DNA from: Gammaproteobacteria bacterium
Lineage (GTDB): Bacteria > Pseudomonadota > Gammaproteobacteria > Ga0077536
DNA: 64,000 nucleotides
Direction: 5' to 3'
Assembly: GCA_021773835.1 (NCBI GenBank)
Contig: JAJFJQ010000025.1
Coordinates: 62,001-126,000, forward strand
A program made the position numbers and the translations under genes. This document shows positions 26,734-36,403 of this stretch, piece after piece. How positions within the stretch are numbered: the stretch's first letter is position 1; the number at the start of each line of letters is the position of its first letter. The notes under the pieces were generated by a model that saw only the letters and a list, made by a program, of their open reading frames with translations, was not told the origin of the DNA and did no database searches.

Positions 26734-26994
26734 GTGCGCCGCCTAGCATTGTTGACGACCGTCGCGGGAATATCGCTGACGCTGCTCGTCCATGGCGCGG
26801 CGAACTCGGAAGAAGACGAACAGGATAATGTACAGAAAAATGTACAAGACGGACGCGTCGATCGATCGCCGACGCAGCCGTCAACCGTTGCCCGTTCGCG
26901 ATCGGTTTATAAGGTCGATGACGTTGGCATGATCATCGGCGGGGCTAGCGAGGACGCAAAGGCGAAAGTCGGCCGTTTGCCGATCCGTGAATAA
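26734..26994 (+). CDS. Small secreted protein sharing the C-terminal tag of CpaB
   Basis: An 86-residue protein. A signal peptide (MRRLALLTTVAGISLTLLVHG) is followed by an acidic, Gln/Asp-rich linker and a C-terminal IIGGASED ... KV ... LPI motif nearly identical to the end of the preceding CpaB. The DNA around the motif (for example catcggcggggctag) is also the same, so a duplication of the cpaB 3' end is likely. The start is GTG at 26734, with TAGGAG, part of the cpaB stop, as ribosome binding site. The function is unknown. It is probably periplasmic and may share a binding partner with CpaB, perhaps the secretin encoded next. Confidence 0.7.
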   Translation: MRRLALLTTVAGISLTLLVHGAANSEEDEQDNVQKNVQDGRVDRSPTQPSTVARSRSVYKVDDVGMIIGGASEDAKAKVGRLPIRE

Positions 26995-27060
26995 TGGTGA
27001 AGGACAAATATTACAATCCGTTTGCACAAGATGAACGGAGATAAGCTTAAGGGGAGCATT

Positions 27061-28497
27061 ATGCGCAAGGTGATCTTTGCGATTGTCGTCATGGTAGTGA
27101 GTATTGCCGCCAGTGCTAATCAAAGCATGACCATGTCAATTGGAGAAATTAAGCTGTTACGGCTTAATCCAATTGAGCGTGTCGCAGTGGGACAAAGTGC
27201 AGTTTTGAGTACTTCGCTACTCAAAAACGGGCAACTGTTGCTGCTCGGCGAAGGCGAAGGCACGACCACCGTGCATCTCTGGTTTGAAAACGGTAAAGAA
27301 GGCCAGTACACCGTTCGAGTTTCCGAGAAAGACCAGCAAACAACTGCGCAGACCCTGAACAATCTATTGTCCGGCATCGAGGGCGTCGAAGCGGAAGTAG
27401 TCGGGGACCAAATTGTCCTGCATGGCGATGTACCGCCAGAATACGGTCCCGTGGTTGATGCGGTGATGATCAAGTATCCGAACGTCATCAATGTGACCAG
27501 CAAGATCGCCAATGTCGTGCGTGAATTATTGTCGGACGTCGCCGGTGTCGATGTAAGCACGGTCGGAACACATGTCGTATTGCGCGGCGACGTGAGCAAA
27601 TACGACGTGCCAGTGATCGAAAAAGTTGGAAAGGAATTTGCGGAGATCATGGACCTCACGACCTCAAGTGGTCTGTCCGAGGAACGCATGATCTTCATGA
27701 ACGTTAAGATGACCGAGTTCAACAAAAACAAACTTAAAAATCTCGGCATCAACTGGACCAATCCAATAGCCGGTCCATCGGTCGCGTTCGCCGCCGACGT
27801 CGACGGGAATAAGGTCTTTCGCGCACCATCTGAGTCGGCAACATTTGCTGATTTGCCACTCCAGGTGAAGACCCCCATTGGCTATTTTGGCATCGCCACC
27901 GAGATCAGCTCGCGCATCAACTTCTTGGTCAATAGCGGTGACGCGTTGATCCTTGCCGAACCACGCTTGAGCACCCGCAGCGGTGGTGAGGCGACATTCC
28001 TCGCCGGCGGCGAGGTGCCGTTACCGACAGTTGGTTCACTCGGCCAATCGAATGTCGAATTCAAAGAATTCGGCATCTCAATGAAAATCAACCCAGTTGT
28101 CGACAGCAAGGACCGCATCAGCGCGTCGGTCGAAACAGAAATTAGCGCGGTCGACAACTCCGTTGCAGTAAACGGAATCCCCGGTTTCTTGACCCGTAAA
28201 ACGGCGACCGAGGTCAGTATGAACGCTGGCGAGACGCTGGTTATTTCAGGTTTGCTCGATCAACAATCATCGAAAGATCTAGAGAAACTCGCGGGACTCG
28301 GCGATATTCCAATCCTAGGTACCTTTTTCCGTAACAAAAATGTTCGTAACGTCGAGCGCGAGCTCGTTATATTCGTCACGCCAACCGTGTTCGATGCCCA
28401 CAGCGAACTCAATCAAGCATACATTCGTCGGCGTGAACAGAATATCAACGCGTTTAAAGAAGCCGTCGACGAACCGGATCTGCAAATTCTCGAGTAA
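27061..28497 (+). CDS. cpaC: Tad pilus secretin CpaC/RcpA
   Basis: This is the outer-membrane secretin through which the Tad pilus exits. A signal peptide (KVIFAIVVMVVSIAASA) is followed by an N0/STN-like part (MTMSIGEIKLLRLNPIERVAVGQ) and two BON-like segments, each with the pattern VV-GD-hVLHGDV. The secretin core includes EPRLSTRSGGEATFLAGGEVPLP and ends with the FVTPTVFD strand. The length of 478 residues is normal. The ATG at 27061 is chosen because AAGGGGAG lies 6 bp upstream; the frame is open earlier but without a signal. No separate RcpB/CpaD gene is present. Confidence 0.93.
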   Translation: MRKVIFAIVVMVVSIAASANQSMTMSIGEIKLLRLNPIERVAVGQSAVLSTSLLKNGQLLLLGEGEGTTTVHLWFENGKEGQYTVRVSEKDQQTTAQTLNNLLSGIEGVEAEVVGDQIVLHGDVPPEYGPVVDAVMIKYPNVINVTSKIANVVRELLSDVAGVDVSTVGTHVVLRGDVSKYDVPVIEKVGKEFAEIMDLTTSSGLSEERMIFMNVKMTEFNKNKLKNLGINWTNPIAGPSVAFAADVDGNKVFRAPSESATFADLPLQVKTPIGYFGIATEISSRINFLVNSGDALILAEPRLSTRSGGEATFLAGGEVPLPTVGSLGQSNVEFKEFGISMKINPVVDSKDRISASVETEISAVDNSVAVNGIPGFLTRKTATEVSMNAGETLVISGLLDQQSSKDLEKLAGLGDIPILGTFFRNKNVRNVERELVIFVTPTVFDAHSELNQAYIRRREQNINAFKEAVDEPDLQILE

Positions 28498-28523
28498 TCA
28501 AAAAATAGATTAGGTCAGGCCTC

Positions 28524-30188
28524 ATGTTCGATATTGTCGTAAACACAAATAAGGGTAAAAAGATAAAAGGTGTCCGCTGCCCGGTTAATGAATGCGGCGT
28601 TGGTAAAGCGCGTGACAACCTCATCCAACTACGCGGGTGGAAAATAGCGCCACACCACGCGGAATTACGCCGCCATGCGGACGGCGTTTACGTAGAAAAC
28701 AAGACCGATGGCGATGGCGTGTCGATAAACGGCGAGGCCATTACTCGATACGGGCCCTTGCGAACCTCAGACAAAATCGAGATCGGATCGTACATCATCA
28801 CCGTCGGTGTCGATGAAAGTGCCGAAGCGGATGAGTTCGTCGAGGACATCGACGGCGAAATGATGAAGACGATGATCGGTGTACATCCGCACGCCGAAAT
28901 TAAAGACGACGACAGTATTTTCAAAGAAGAGCGCTTTATGTGGCGCAACCGTGTTCACGATGCGCTGCTTGAAATGATGGATCTACGCCGTACCGACATC
29001 GGCGCGATGGACGAAAAGAGGCTCCGGCACCATGTTGAAAAGATGATCGATGAGATCGTCAAACAACTCGCCGAGAAGCTACCGTCGGACGTTAACATCG
29101 AGAAATTAAAGGAAGACGTCCTTAACGAAGCCGTAGGACTCGGCCCGCTGGAAGAACTCCTAAAGGGCGACGAAATCACCGAGATCATGGTGAACAAGTT
29201 CGATGAGATATACATCGAAAAAAGCGGCAAGCTAACCTTATCCGGGGTGACGTTTAGCAGTGACGACGCTGTGATGTCCGCAATTGAGCGCATTGTCTCG
29301 CCCCTCGGCCGTCGCATTGACGAAAGTTCACCTTACGTCGATGCGCGTCTCAAAGACGGATCTCGCGTGAACGCGATTATTCCGCCGCTGGCCTTACGCG
29401 GTCCGTGCATCACGATCCGCAAGTTCTCCAAGGAAAAATTGACCCACGACGACTTGATCAGATTTGGTGCGATCAATGAGCCGATGGTCAAATTCTTACA
29501 AGTCGCCGTCGAACAGCGCCTGAACATTCTTATCAGTGGCGGCACCGGTAGCGGTAAAACGACCCTGCTAAACGTGCTGTCGAATTTTATTCCAGCAACC
29601 GAACGCATCGTCACCGTCGAAGACGCCGCCGAATTGCAGTTATCGCAGCCGCATCTTGTTAGCCTCGAGGCGCGCCCACCAAATTTGGAAGGCAAAGGTG
29701 CAGTGGAAATTCGCGACTTGGTGAAAAACTGCTTACGTATGCGCCCGGATCGCATTGTGGTTGGCGAGTGTCGTGGGGGTGAGGCGCTCGACATGCTGCA
29801 GGCGATGAACACGGGTCACGATGGTTCGTTGACAACGGCACACGCCAACACCCCACGCGACCTCGTCTCCCGCCTCGAGGTGATGGTGATGATGACGGGA
29901 ATGGAATTGCCAGTACAGGCGATCAGGGAAATGGTTGCCTCTGCAGTTGACCTGGTCGTGCAGCAGACGCGCTTCTCTGACGGCAGCCGCAAAGTAGTCA
30001 ACATAAGCGAGATAACCGGAGTCGAATCAGGCACCGTCTCGATGCAGGACATTTTCAAATTCCAACAACAGGGCTTCGATAGCGAAGGCCGGGTAGCAGG
30101 CGAGTTTGTGACCACTGGACGTGTTCCGGAATTCTACGAAGACCTCCGCTCGCGCGGTTTGAAGGTCGACATGAGTATTTTTCAGTAG
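28524..30188 (+). CDS. tadA: FHA-domain Tad ATPase TadA/CpaF
   Basis: This is the motor ATPase of the Tad pilus. Residues about 1-95 form an FHA domain (GVGKARDNLIQL, then HHAEL and NG near 77). The pThr-binding arginine-serine pair appears changed (GK for GR, AP before HH), so phosphopeptide binding is uncertain. Residues about 140-554 are CpaF-type: an N-terminal helical part, Walker A GGTGSGKT (339-346), the VTVEDAAELQL Asp box, RMRPDRIVVGECRGGEA (Walker B) and TAHANTPRD (His box). The usual CpaF lacks FHA. CpaE/TadZ, which normally localises the ATPase, is absent here, so the FHA part may take that role (inference). Confidence 0.92.
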   Translation: MFDIVVNTNKGKKIKGVRCPVNECGVGKARDNLIQLRGWKIAPHHAELRRHADGVYVENKTDGDGVSINGEAITRYGPLRTSDKIEIGSYIITVGVDESAEADEFVEDIDGEMMKTMIGVHPHAEIKDDDSIFKEERFMWRNRVHDALLEMMDLRRTDIGAMDEKRLRHHVEKMIDEIVKQLAEKLPSDVNIEKLKEDVLNEAVGLGPLEELLKGDEITEIMVNKFDEIYIEKSGKLTLSGVTFSSDDAVMSAIERIVSPLGRRIDESSPYVDARLKDGSRVNAIIPPLALRGPCITIRKFSKEKLTHDDLIRFGAINEPMVKFLQVAVEQRLNILISGGTGSGKTTLLNVLSNFIPATERIVTVEDAAELQLSQPHLVSLEARPPNLEGKGAVEIRDLVKNCLRMRPDRIVVGECRGGEALDMLQAMNTGHDGSLTTAHANTPRDLVSRLEVMVMMTGMELPVQAIREMVASAVDLVVQQTRFSDGSRKVVNISEITGVESGTVSMQDIFKFQQQGFDSEGRVAGEFVTTGRVPEFYEDLRSRGLKVDMSIFQ

Positions 30189-30197
30189 GGAGGGGCG

Positions 30198-31076
30198 ATG
30201 GCGACCATATTGAATCTCGCGGGTGATCTCCTATGGCTAATCACCCTTATCACGGCCTTTGGTTGCGCCACCCTGCTCATGATGGCGGCGATGATGCGTG
30301 CCCAAACGTATATGACGGATTACCGCGAGGCGTTCACGGAAACAGCCAGCAGCAGTCTCGCCGACATGTTCTCGTTCGCCGACCCGGTGAAATTGTTCTA
30401 CATCAACATCGCCGCCGTCATCGCCATTCCGCTACTTGTACTGATCATGTTTGGAGATTGGAAACTTGCATTTGTGGTTTTCATCTTGATTCTGTTCATT
30501 CCAAATATCATCTATAAAACTGCACGCAATCGACGTTTCGCAAAGTTCGAAAAGCAACTCCCTGATGGGCTGGCCATGATCTCCGGTTCGATGCGAGCCG
30601 GTGCGAGTTTAAATATCGCTTTGGAAAGTTTGGTTAAAGAACAACAGCCACCCTTAGCCCAGGAATTTCAACTGTTTCTTCGCGAGCAACGGATTGGTGT
30701 CGATTTCGAAGATTCGCTGATGCACATGGAAAAACGTGTACCCCTGGCCGACCTCGGTATGGTCATATCGGCACTTCGTATCAGCCGCGAGGTCGGGGGT
30801 AATTTGGCCGAAGTGCTGGAGGCGCTCGCCGACACCTTGCGGCGTAAACACACGATGGAGGGCAAGATCGATAGCTTGACCGCACAGGGCAAGCTGCAAG
30901 GCATCGTGATGACGGGACTTCCAATCCTACTTGGGGTGCTGCTTAACTTCCTTGAACCTGAAGCGATGGCAAAATTATGGACCACGCCGGTTGGATGGGT
31001 AGTCCTCGGTGTGATCATTTTTATGCTGGGCTTGGGTTATTTCATGATCTCTAAAATAACCAGCATCGACGTTTAG
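30198..31076 (+). CDS. tadB: Tad inner-membrane platform protein TadB
   Basis: TadB is one of the two polytopic platform proteins on which the TadA ATPase acts. An N-terminal hydrophobic helix and a second pair (FYINIAAVIAIPLLVLIMF, LAFVVFILILFIPNI) precede the cytosolic T2SSF domain, with LPDGLAMISGSMRAGASL and REVGGNLAEVLEALADTLR. Two C-terminal helices close the protein. The length of 292 residues is typical. It begins 9 bp after tadA, with GGAGGGG as ribosome binding site, and is followed after 5 bp by tadC. Confidence 0.93.
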   Translation: MATILNLAGDLLWLITLITAFGCATLLMMAAMMRAQTYMTDYREAFTETASSSLADMFSFADPVKLFYINIAAVIAIPLLVLIMFGDWKLAFVVFILILFIPNIIYKTARNRRFAKFEKQLPDGLAMISGSMRAGASLNIALESLVKEQQPPLAQEFQLFLREQRIGVDFEDSLMHMEKRVPLADLGMVISALRISREVGGNLAEVLEALADTLRRKHTMEGKIDSLTAQGKLQGIVMTGLPILLGVLLNFLEPEAMAKLWTTPVGWVVLGVIIFMLGLGYFMISKITSIDV

Positions 31077-31081
31077 CCGAC

Positions 31082-31984
31082 ATGATGAACATCGTCTCGC
31101 CATTTCTATTTTTGATCGCCGTCGCCTCGACCGGTCTATGCGTGTTCCTCTTCATTGTTCTCGGCAACATAATCGCCGGGATGGTCGAGAGCGAAGACCG
31201 AACCTACATGGATCCGCTGCCGCCAATGATGAAACCGATCTGGCCCTTCATCCAGGTGATCGCCTATTTCGGGGTTAGCTGGCTACCGTACGAATTGTTG
31301 GAGTCGGTGGAGCGGCGTCTACAACGAACCGGCGTGAGTTTTCTGCTCACTGCCGAGCAATTCTTGGGCCTGCAGATTTTTAGTATCTTAGCCTGGCCCT
31401 TAATCGCAATCTTGATGATGGCAGCACTGCAATACGACGGACCGTGGGGCGCCTATTTTATCCTGTTTGCGATCTTGCTCGGCTTCGCGCACCCGAATAT
31501 GTGGCTTGCCGACAATCGTGCCCGACGCGAGAACGCGATCATTCGAGGGATGCCGACCTACCTAGACTTTATTACGATGTGCGTCGAAGCGGGCCTCAAC
31601 TTCCAAGGCGCGCTGCAACAAGCTATGGAAAAGGCGCCACCGAGTCCATTGAAGAACGAATTCGCTATCGTATTGCGCGATCTACGCTCTGGGTTGTCAC
31701 GTTCAGACGCTCTCAGACGCATGGCCGATCGGCTCGACATCCAGGAAACGACTAGTTTCGTCAGCGCGGTGATCCAAGCAGAACGTATGGGATCAAGTCT
31801 CGCGACGGTGATGCGTGTTCAGGCCGAGCAGCGGCGGAACGAGCGCTTTCAACGCGCGGAAAAAATGGCGATGGAGGCACCGATTAAATTGGTCGGGCCG
31901 CTGATTCTTTTTATCTTCCCGGTAACCTTTATTATTCTCGGGTTTCCAATCGCGATGAAATTCCTTAACGAAGGAATTCTATGA
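31082..31984 (+). CDS. tadC: Tad inner-membrane platform protein TadC
   Basis: TadC is the second platform protein, paralogous to TadB. Hydrophobic helices at the N-terminus and mid-protein flank the T2SSF domain, marked by GMPTYLDFITMCVEAGLNFQGAL and ERMGSSLATVMRVQAEQRRNER. The C-terminus ends in KLVGPLILFIFPVTFIILGFP. The length of 300 residues is usual. The stop overlaps the DUF192 start by 4 bp. Two consecutive ATG codons at 31082 and 31085 are both possible starts. Confidence 0.93.
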   Translation: MMNIVSPFLFLIAVASTGLCVFLFIVLGNIIAGMVESEDRTYMDPLPPMMKPIWPFIQVIAYFGVSWLPYELLESVERRLQRTGVSFLLTAEQFLGLQIFSILAWPLIAILMMAALQYDGPWGAYFILFAILLGFAHPNMWLADNRARRENAIIRGMPTYLDFITMCVEAGLNFQGALQQAMEKAPPSPLKNEFAIVLRDLRSGLSRSDALRRMADRLDIQETTSFVSAVIQAERMGSSLATVMRVQAEQRRNERFQRAEKMAMEAPIKLVGPLILFIFPVTFIILGFPIAMKFLNEGIL

Positions 31985-32331
31985 CCCTGGGGAAGCTGGT
32001 CGACAAATCAGGAACGGTGCTTGTCGATCCATGCGCGCGCACCACAAACATACTCGATCGAATGCGCGGACTATTGTTTCGCCCCTCCCCTAGACCGGGC
32101 ACTGGACTGCTCATCGATCCATGCGCCTCTGTTCACACGTTTGCGATGTCTTATCCAATCGACGTTGTCTATTTAGACAACGACTATCGCGTCGTGCACC
32201 TTATTGATTCGATGAAACCTTGGCGTATGTCCGGCTGTCGGTCAGCGCAGATGACCCTAGAACTCGCCGCCGGCCAGGCGCATGAACTTGGTGTTGAGCC
32301 GGCGTTGGAACTCGAATGGCAAGCCAATTAG
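31981..32331 (+). CDS. DUF192 family protein
   Basis: A 116-residue DUF192 protein. The family core is visible as RMRGLLFRPSP, then the SVHTFAMSYPIDVVYLD segment and the final ELAAGQAHELG, which form the small DUF192 beta fold. It has no signal peptide, although many relatives are secreted. Biochemical function is unknown. It is coupled to tadC by an ATGA overlap and overlaps tadD by 16 bp, so it belongs to the pilus operon. DUF192 genes are sometimes found in Tad loci, but a role has not been shown. Confidence 0.85.
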   Translation: MTLGKLVDKSGTVLVDPCARTTNILDRMRGLLFRPSPRPGTGLLIDPCASVHTFAMSYPIDVVYLDNDYRVVHLIDSMKPWRMSGCRSAQMTLELAAGQAHELGVEPALELEWQAN

Positions 32332-32768
32332 GGCGCGCGATTGGACTCGCATCGTGGCTTGTGGCCGCTTTGGGCTGTACGCAAACCCCGCCCAAACTGG
32401 AGCCGCCGCAGGTTGACCTGGCTGAAGTCTACAAATTAGCGGCAGACGCGTACGACGAAAAAGACTGGGCGACTAGCGAAAAGCACTACCTTACACTGAG
32501 CCGTAAGGCGCCTGAAGAGGCGGAGCCTTGGTTTAAGCTCGGCAACATTGCAGCACGCACGAACCGCCCTGAGCTTGCTATTCAGTTTTATCGCGAAACC
32601 CTGGTGCGCGATTCACAGCACGTCAAAGCATGGCACAACGTAGCCGTTATCCAGTTGCGTACGGCGGGAAAAAGTTTTGCGGAACTGGAAATATTGGTAA
32701 AACCAGACAATCCACTCCACGCAAAAAGCGTTAGAATTCAGAAAGCCATCAACGAGTTAGTAAATTAG
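32316..32768 (+). CDS. tadD: TadD-like TPR lipoprotein
   Basis: A 150-residue lipoprotein (lipobox LGC, acylated cysteine at 21) with tetratricopeptide repeats. One is clear at VYKLAADAYDEKDWATSEKHYLTLSRKAP and a second at AEPWFKLGNIAARTNRPELAIQFYRETL. TadD proteins are lipoproteins needed for assembly or localisation of the Tad secretin. This one is shorter than typical TadD (about 200-250 residues). The overlapping start and its place between tadC and tadE support the assignment. Confidence 0.82.
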   Translation: MASQLGRAIGLASWLVAALGCTQTPPKLEPPQVDLAEVYKLAADAYDEKDWATSEKHYLTLSRKAPEEAEPWFKLGNIAARTNRPELAIQFYRETLVRDSQHVKAWHNVAVIQLRTAGKSFAELEILVKPDNPLHAKSVRIQKAINELVN

Positions 32769-32772
32769 GCCA

Positions 32773-33555
32773 ATGTTTCTCTGCGATCGATCCTGTCACC
32801 GCCCAATTTTCGGCCGTGCGTCGCGCGGCCAGGCGATGACCGAGTACATGATTGTTTTCCCGGTAATGCTGGTATTAGTTTTCGGTACGCTGCAGTTCGC
32901 CCTGCTCTATCAAGCGAAAACTCAACTCAACTACGCGGCATTCGAATCCGCGCGTAGCGGTGCGGTAAATAACGCACAACGCTGGGCGCTCAAAGCGGGA
33001 CTGGTACGCGGGCTGGCGCCGATCCACACGCACGGCCAAGGTCGCAACTGGTTACGTTGGGCACGGTCCAAAGTGTGGGATCAAATCGACGCCGGCTTAG
33101 TCGAAATCCAAATTATCAACCCGGACGAGCGGGCTTTCGATACACATGGCATTGACGAAGGTGGAGACCGGCTCATTCCGAACGATAATCTGATGTATCG
33201 CGACGCAACCGTAAAGGGAGCGGGTACGGCAAAACTATCGATCCAGGACGCCAACTTGCTCAAAATTCGAGTGCTGTACTGTGTCGAGATGCATGTCCCG
33301 TTCGTTAACCGAATGATCAACGCCTTACTGCGCATTGGCGGGCCGACTCCGACTGGTGCCGGTCCATCTGGCGTTGTTGGCACGGGCCAATTGTCGACCT
33401 GGACAAATACCGGTACTGGATTCACTACGACCGCTGATTCGTTTGAAGAAAACTGTTTGGAGCGCGTTCCGCTGCAACATCTTCCGATCGCCTCCGAGGC
33501 CATCATTCGCATGCAATCTGCGCCTATATTCGACCCACCACCTGCCGCCCCGTAG
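32773..33555 (+). CDS. tadE: TadE-like minor pseudopilin
   Basis: A 260-residue protein with the leader ending RGQA, then MTEYMIVFPVMLVLVFGTLQFALLY, the TadE class III signal and helix. YAAFESARSGAVNN follows, the typical TadE sequel. The remaining 200 residues are a periplasmic domain with several aromatic and Gly/Pro-rich loops and a late cysteine near EENCLERVPLQ. It starts 4 bp after tadD and ends the pilus operon. Sequence before mutS (107 bp) shows no clear terminator. Confidence 0.88.
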   Translation: MFLCDRSCHRPIFGRASRGQAMTEYMIVFPVMLVLVFGTLQFALLYQAKTQLNYAAFESARSGAVNNAQRWALKAGLVRGLAPIHTHGQGRNWLRWARSKVWDQIDAGLVEIQIINPDERAFDTHGIDEGGDRLIPNDNLMYRDATVKGAGTAKLSIQDANLLKIRVLYCVEMHVPFVNRMINALLRIGGPTPTGAGPSGVVGTGQLSTWTNTGTGFTTTADSFEENCLERVPLQHLPIASEAIIRMQSAPIFDPPPAAP

Positions 33556-33662
33556 ATCTAATAGGGACCCGTCTTTGCGCCCTATTTGCGCCATTGGCTA
33601 ATCTTAGCTGAACCAAGCCGTCCAAGAGTAAATTCCAAGCCTCCTCGGTTACACTTCCCGAC

Positions 33663-36251
33663 ATGACGAGCCCACGCGCAGCCGAACAGCAAGCTGTCAA
33701 ACACACCCCCATGATGCAGCAATATCTGTCGATTAAGGCAGCACATCCGGACGTGTTGATGTTCTATCGCATGGGTGATTTTTATGAGCTGTTTTTCGAT
33801 GATGCCAGGCGCGCCGCGAAGCTACTCGACATAACCTTAACTAAACGTGGGGTCAGCAATGGTGAGCCGATACCAATGGCTGGTGTGCCCTACCATGCCG
33901 TCGACGGCTACCTTGCCCGATTGATTGGGTTCGGAGAATCCGTCGTCATCTGCGAACAAATTGGTGACCCCGCAACGTCAAAGGGTCCAGTAGAACGATG
34001 CGTTACCCGGATCATTACCCCAGGAACGGTTATCGAAGACGAGCTATTGCGTGAACGCGAAGACAATCTGATCGCCGCACTAAACAATACTAACAACGAC
34101 TATGGTCTAGCGTGGTTGGACCTTAGCTCGGGCCGATTCCATTTGATATCACTCGATTCCTTGGACGACGTGGCAAGCGAGCTTGAGCGACTTCGACCCG
34201 CCGAGCTGCTAATTCCAGAAACGTTTGATAGCGCAAACCACAAATCTTTTTTAGGCAACTTACACGCGCGGCCAGATTGGTATTTCGATCCGGCAACGGG
34301 TCGGCGAAATCTATGCGAACGCTTCGGCACACGTGATCTCAGCGGATTTGGTTGCGATCACCTTCACGGCAGCGTCGGCGCTGCTGGCGCGCTGTTGCGC
34401 TATTGCGAGGAAAATTACTGCGGCGAGCTGCCGCACCTTCGAGGCTTGAAACTTGAGCGCCGTGACGGCAGCGTCATTATGGATCCTGCGACCCGCAGAA
34501 ATCTTGAGCTAACGACCAACCTGCAGACAGATTCGACAGCGCCGACCCTAGTGGACCTGCTTGATACAACACACAGCCCGATGGGCGGGCGATTACTGCG
34601 TCGGTGGCTACAGGCGCCAACGCGCGATCATGGGGAACTGCAGTTGCGCAACCACGCGGTCGGCGAATTTCTTGCGAGTCAGTCGCTTGACCAACTGCAC
34701 GAGGACCTCGCCCAAATCTGCGATATCGAACGGATCAGCACCCGTATCGCGCTAAAGTCGGCGCGACCACGCGACTTGTCTCAATTGTATCTCTCGCTAC
34801 AAACCATTCCCGGACTACGCACACGCTTTCAATCGATCGACAGCCCGAAAATACAAACCTTGTGTGCCAACACGTCGGAGCACCAAACGCTCCGAGAAGT
34901 CCTCGCTAAGGCCGTGGTTGAATCACCGCCGCTGTTGATCCGCGATGGCGGTGTCATCGCCAGCGGCTATAACAAAGAGCTAGACGAGCTACGAACACTC
35001 AGCGACGACGCCGATCAATTTCTCATCGACCTAGAGCATCGCGAACGGGAGCGCAGCGGCCTGAGCTCTCTGAAGGTGGGTTACAACCGGGTTCACGGCT
35101 ATTACATTGAGATAAATCGTTCACAAAGCGAACAGGTACCCGACGACTACACCAGGCGGCAAACGCTCAAATCGACTGAGCGATTCCTAACCCCGGAACT
35201 AAAAACATTCGAGGCGCGGATCCTGTCGGCGAAGGAAAAAGCACTGCGTCTGGAAAAGGCGCTTTATGATGAACTTCTTGAGCAACTCGGCGCACATGTT
35301 AGTGCGCTGCAGGAAACCGCGGCCGCGCTGTCAGAGCTCGATGTCCTGATGGGTTTTGCGGAGCGTGCTGAGACGCTGGGGCTCACGGTACCGTCGTTTA
35401 CCGACGAACCAATTCTGCGTATTGACCAGGGCCGACATTTGATCGTCGAACATATGACAACCGGGTCGTTTGTCGCCAACGATCTCAACCTCGACGACGA
35501 TTGCCGCATGCTCATCATTACAGGGCCGAATATGGGCGGCAAATCAACCTATATGCGCCAAACGGCGCTGATCGTGATCATGGCCCACATTGGTAGTTTC
35601 GTTCCGGCTGCCGCTGCGACGATCGGGCCGGTTGACAGGATTTTTACCCGGATCGGTGCCGCCGACAACGTTGCCGGTGGCCACAGTACCTTCATGGTCG
35701 AGATGACCGAGACGGCGAATATCCTGCATCACGCGACAGCATCAAGTGTGGTCCTAATCGACGAGATCGGGCGTGGAACGAGTACCTTCGACGGCGTCGC
35801 CCTCGCCTGGGCCGCCGCCGACCACCTCGCCCGCGTGAACCAGTCGTTTACGCTTTTCGCGACGCATTATTTCGAGCTGACCGCGCTTGCTGACAAATTA
35901 TCCCAGATTCAAAACGTGCGTCTTGATGCGGTCGAAAACGGCGATGAGATCATTTTCATGCACGCGGTCAAACAGGGTCCGGCAAGCCGCAGCTATGGAC
36001 TCGCGGTTGCCCTTCTGGCCGGCGTTCCACACGAAGTTATTAGCCAGGCTAGAGCGCATCTTCATACAATCGGGAGCGGACCTTTGTATCCGCAGCAGCG
36101 GCCCGATGACGGTCAATTACCGCTATTCGACAGTGATCTAAACCAGATTAAGTCGATGCTTAGCGCCGCCGATCCTGATGAATTATCGCCAAAAGAGGCG
36201 CTCGACTTGGTTTATCGCCTGCATGCGATGGTCACGGCGAAAAACCACTAG
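33663..36251 (+). CDS. mutS: DNA mismatch repair protein MutS
   Basis: MutS recognises mismatches and small loops and starts methyl-directed repair. The mismatch-binding Phe-x-Glu is in [16 protein letters not shown] near the N-terminus. The C-terminal ATPase has Walker [14 protein letters not shown], then [12 protein letters not shown] and the HYFEL segment. The length of 862 residues is normal. The ATG at 33663 begins [30 protein letters not shown], the usual start. Downstream fdxA repeats the order known from Pseudomonas and relatives. Confidence 0.97.
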   Translation: MTSPRAAEQQAVKHTPMMQQYLSIKAAHPDVLMFYRMGDFYELFFDDARRAAKLLDITLTKRGVSNGEPIPMAGVPYHAVDGYLARLIGFGESVVICEQIGDPATSKGPVERCVTRIITPGTVIEDELLREREDNLIAALNNTNNDYGLAWLDLSSGRFHLISLDSLDDVASELERLRPAELLIPETFDSANHKSFLGNLHARPDWYFDPATGRRNLCERFGTRDLSGFGCDHLHGSVGAAGALLRYCEENYCGELPHLRGLKLERRDGSVIMDPATRRNLELTTNLQTDSTAPTLVDLLDTTHSPMGGRLLRRWLQAPTRDHGELQLRNHAVGEFLASQSLDQLHEDLAQICDIERISTRIALKSARPRDLSQLYLSLQTIPGLRTRFQSIDSPKIQTLCANTSEHQTLREVLAKAVVESPPLLIRDGGVIASGYNKELDELRTLSDDADQFLIDLEHRERERSGLSSLKVGYNRVHGYYIEINRSQSEQVPDDYTRRQTLKSTERFLTPELKTFEARILSAKEKALRLEKALYDELLEQLGAHVSALQETAAALSELDVLMGFAERAETLGLTVPSFTDEPILRIDQGRHLIVEHMTTGSFVANDLNLDDDCRMLIITGPNMGGKSTYMRQTALIVIMAHIGSFVPAAAATIGPVDRIFTRIGAADNVAGGHSTFMVEMTETANILHHATASSVVLIDEIGRGTSTFDGVALAWAAADHLARVNQSFTLFATHYFELTALADKLSQIQNVRLDAVENGDEIIFMHAVKQGPASRSYGLAVALLAGVPHEVISQARAHLHTIGSGPLYPQQRPDDGQLPLFDSDLNQIKSMLSAADPDELSPKEALDLVYRLHAMVTAKNH

Positions 36252-36340
36252 GGCGCACCAAATTCGGGTCCGTGCCATCGGATTCGAACGCACCCGTTTT
36301 CGCGTTATCAGGGCTGGTTTTGCTCCCATCCGATTTAGTA

Positions 36341-36369
36341 CTGGGACGCCCGCCAGACGCGGTTATAAT
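36341..36369 (+). promoter_or_regulatory. Candidate sigma-70 promoter for fdxA
   Basis: A perfect TATAAT (36364-36369) lies 17 bp after CTGGGA (36341-36346, three of six consensus bases). It is 34 bp upstream of the fdxA ATG, so the leader would be short. The fdxA ribosome binding site is weak (TTGAACC). Confidence 0.5.
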
Positions 36370-36403
36370 AACGCCTTCTTTTTGTGGATTGATGACTTGA
36401 ACC

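Noticed and set aside
33580-33610. Direct repeat TTTGCGCC twice before mutS
   Set aside because: Only two short copies. No promoter or operator pattern could be tied to them.
36275-36300. T-arm-like GTTCGAATCC on the minus strand after mutS
   Set aside because: The flanking bases do not form a 5-bp T-stem, and no anticodon or acceptor stem can be folded, so it is not a tRNA.
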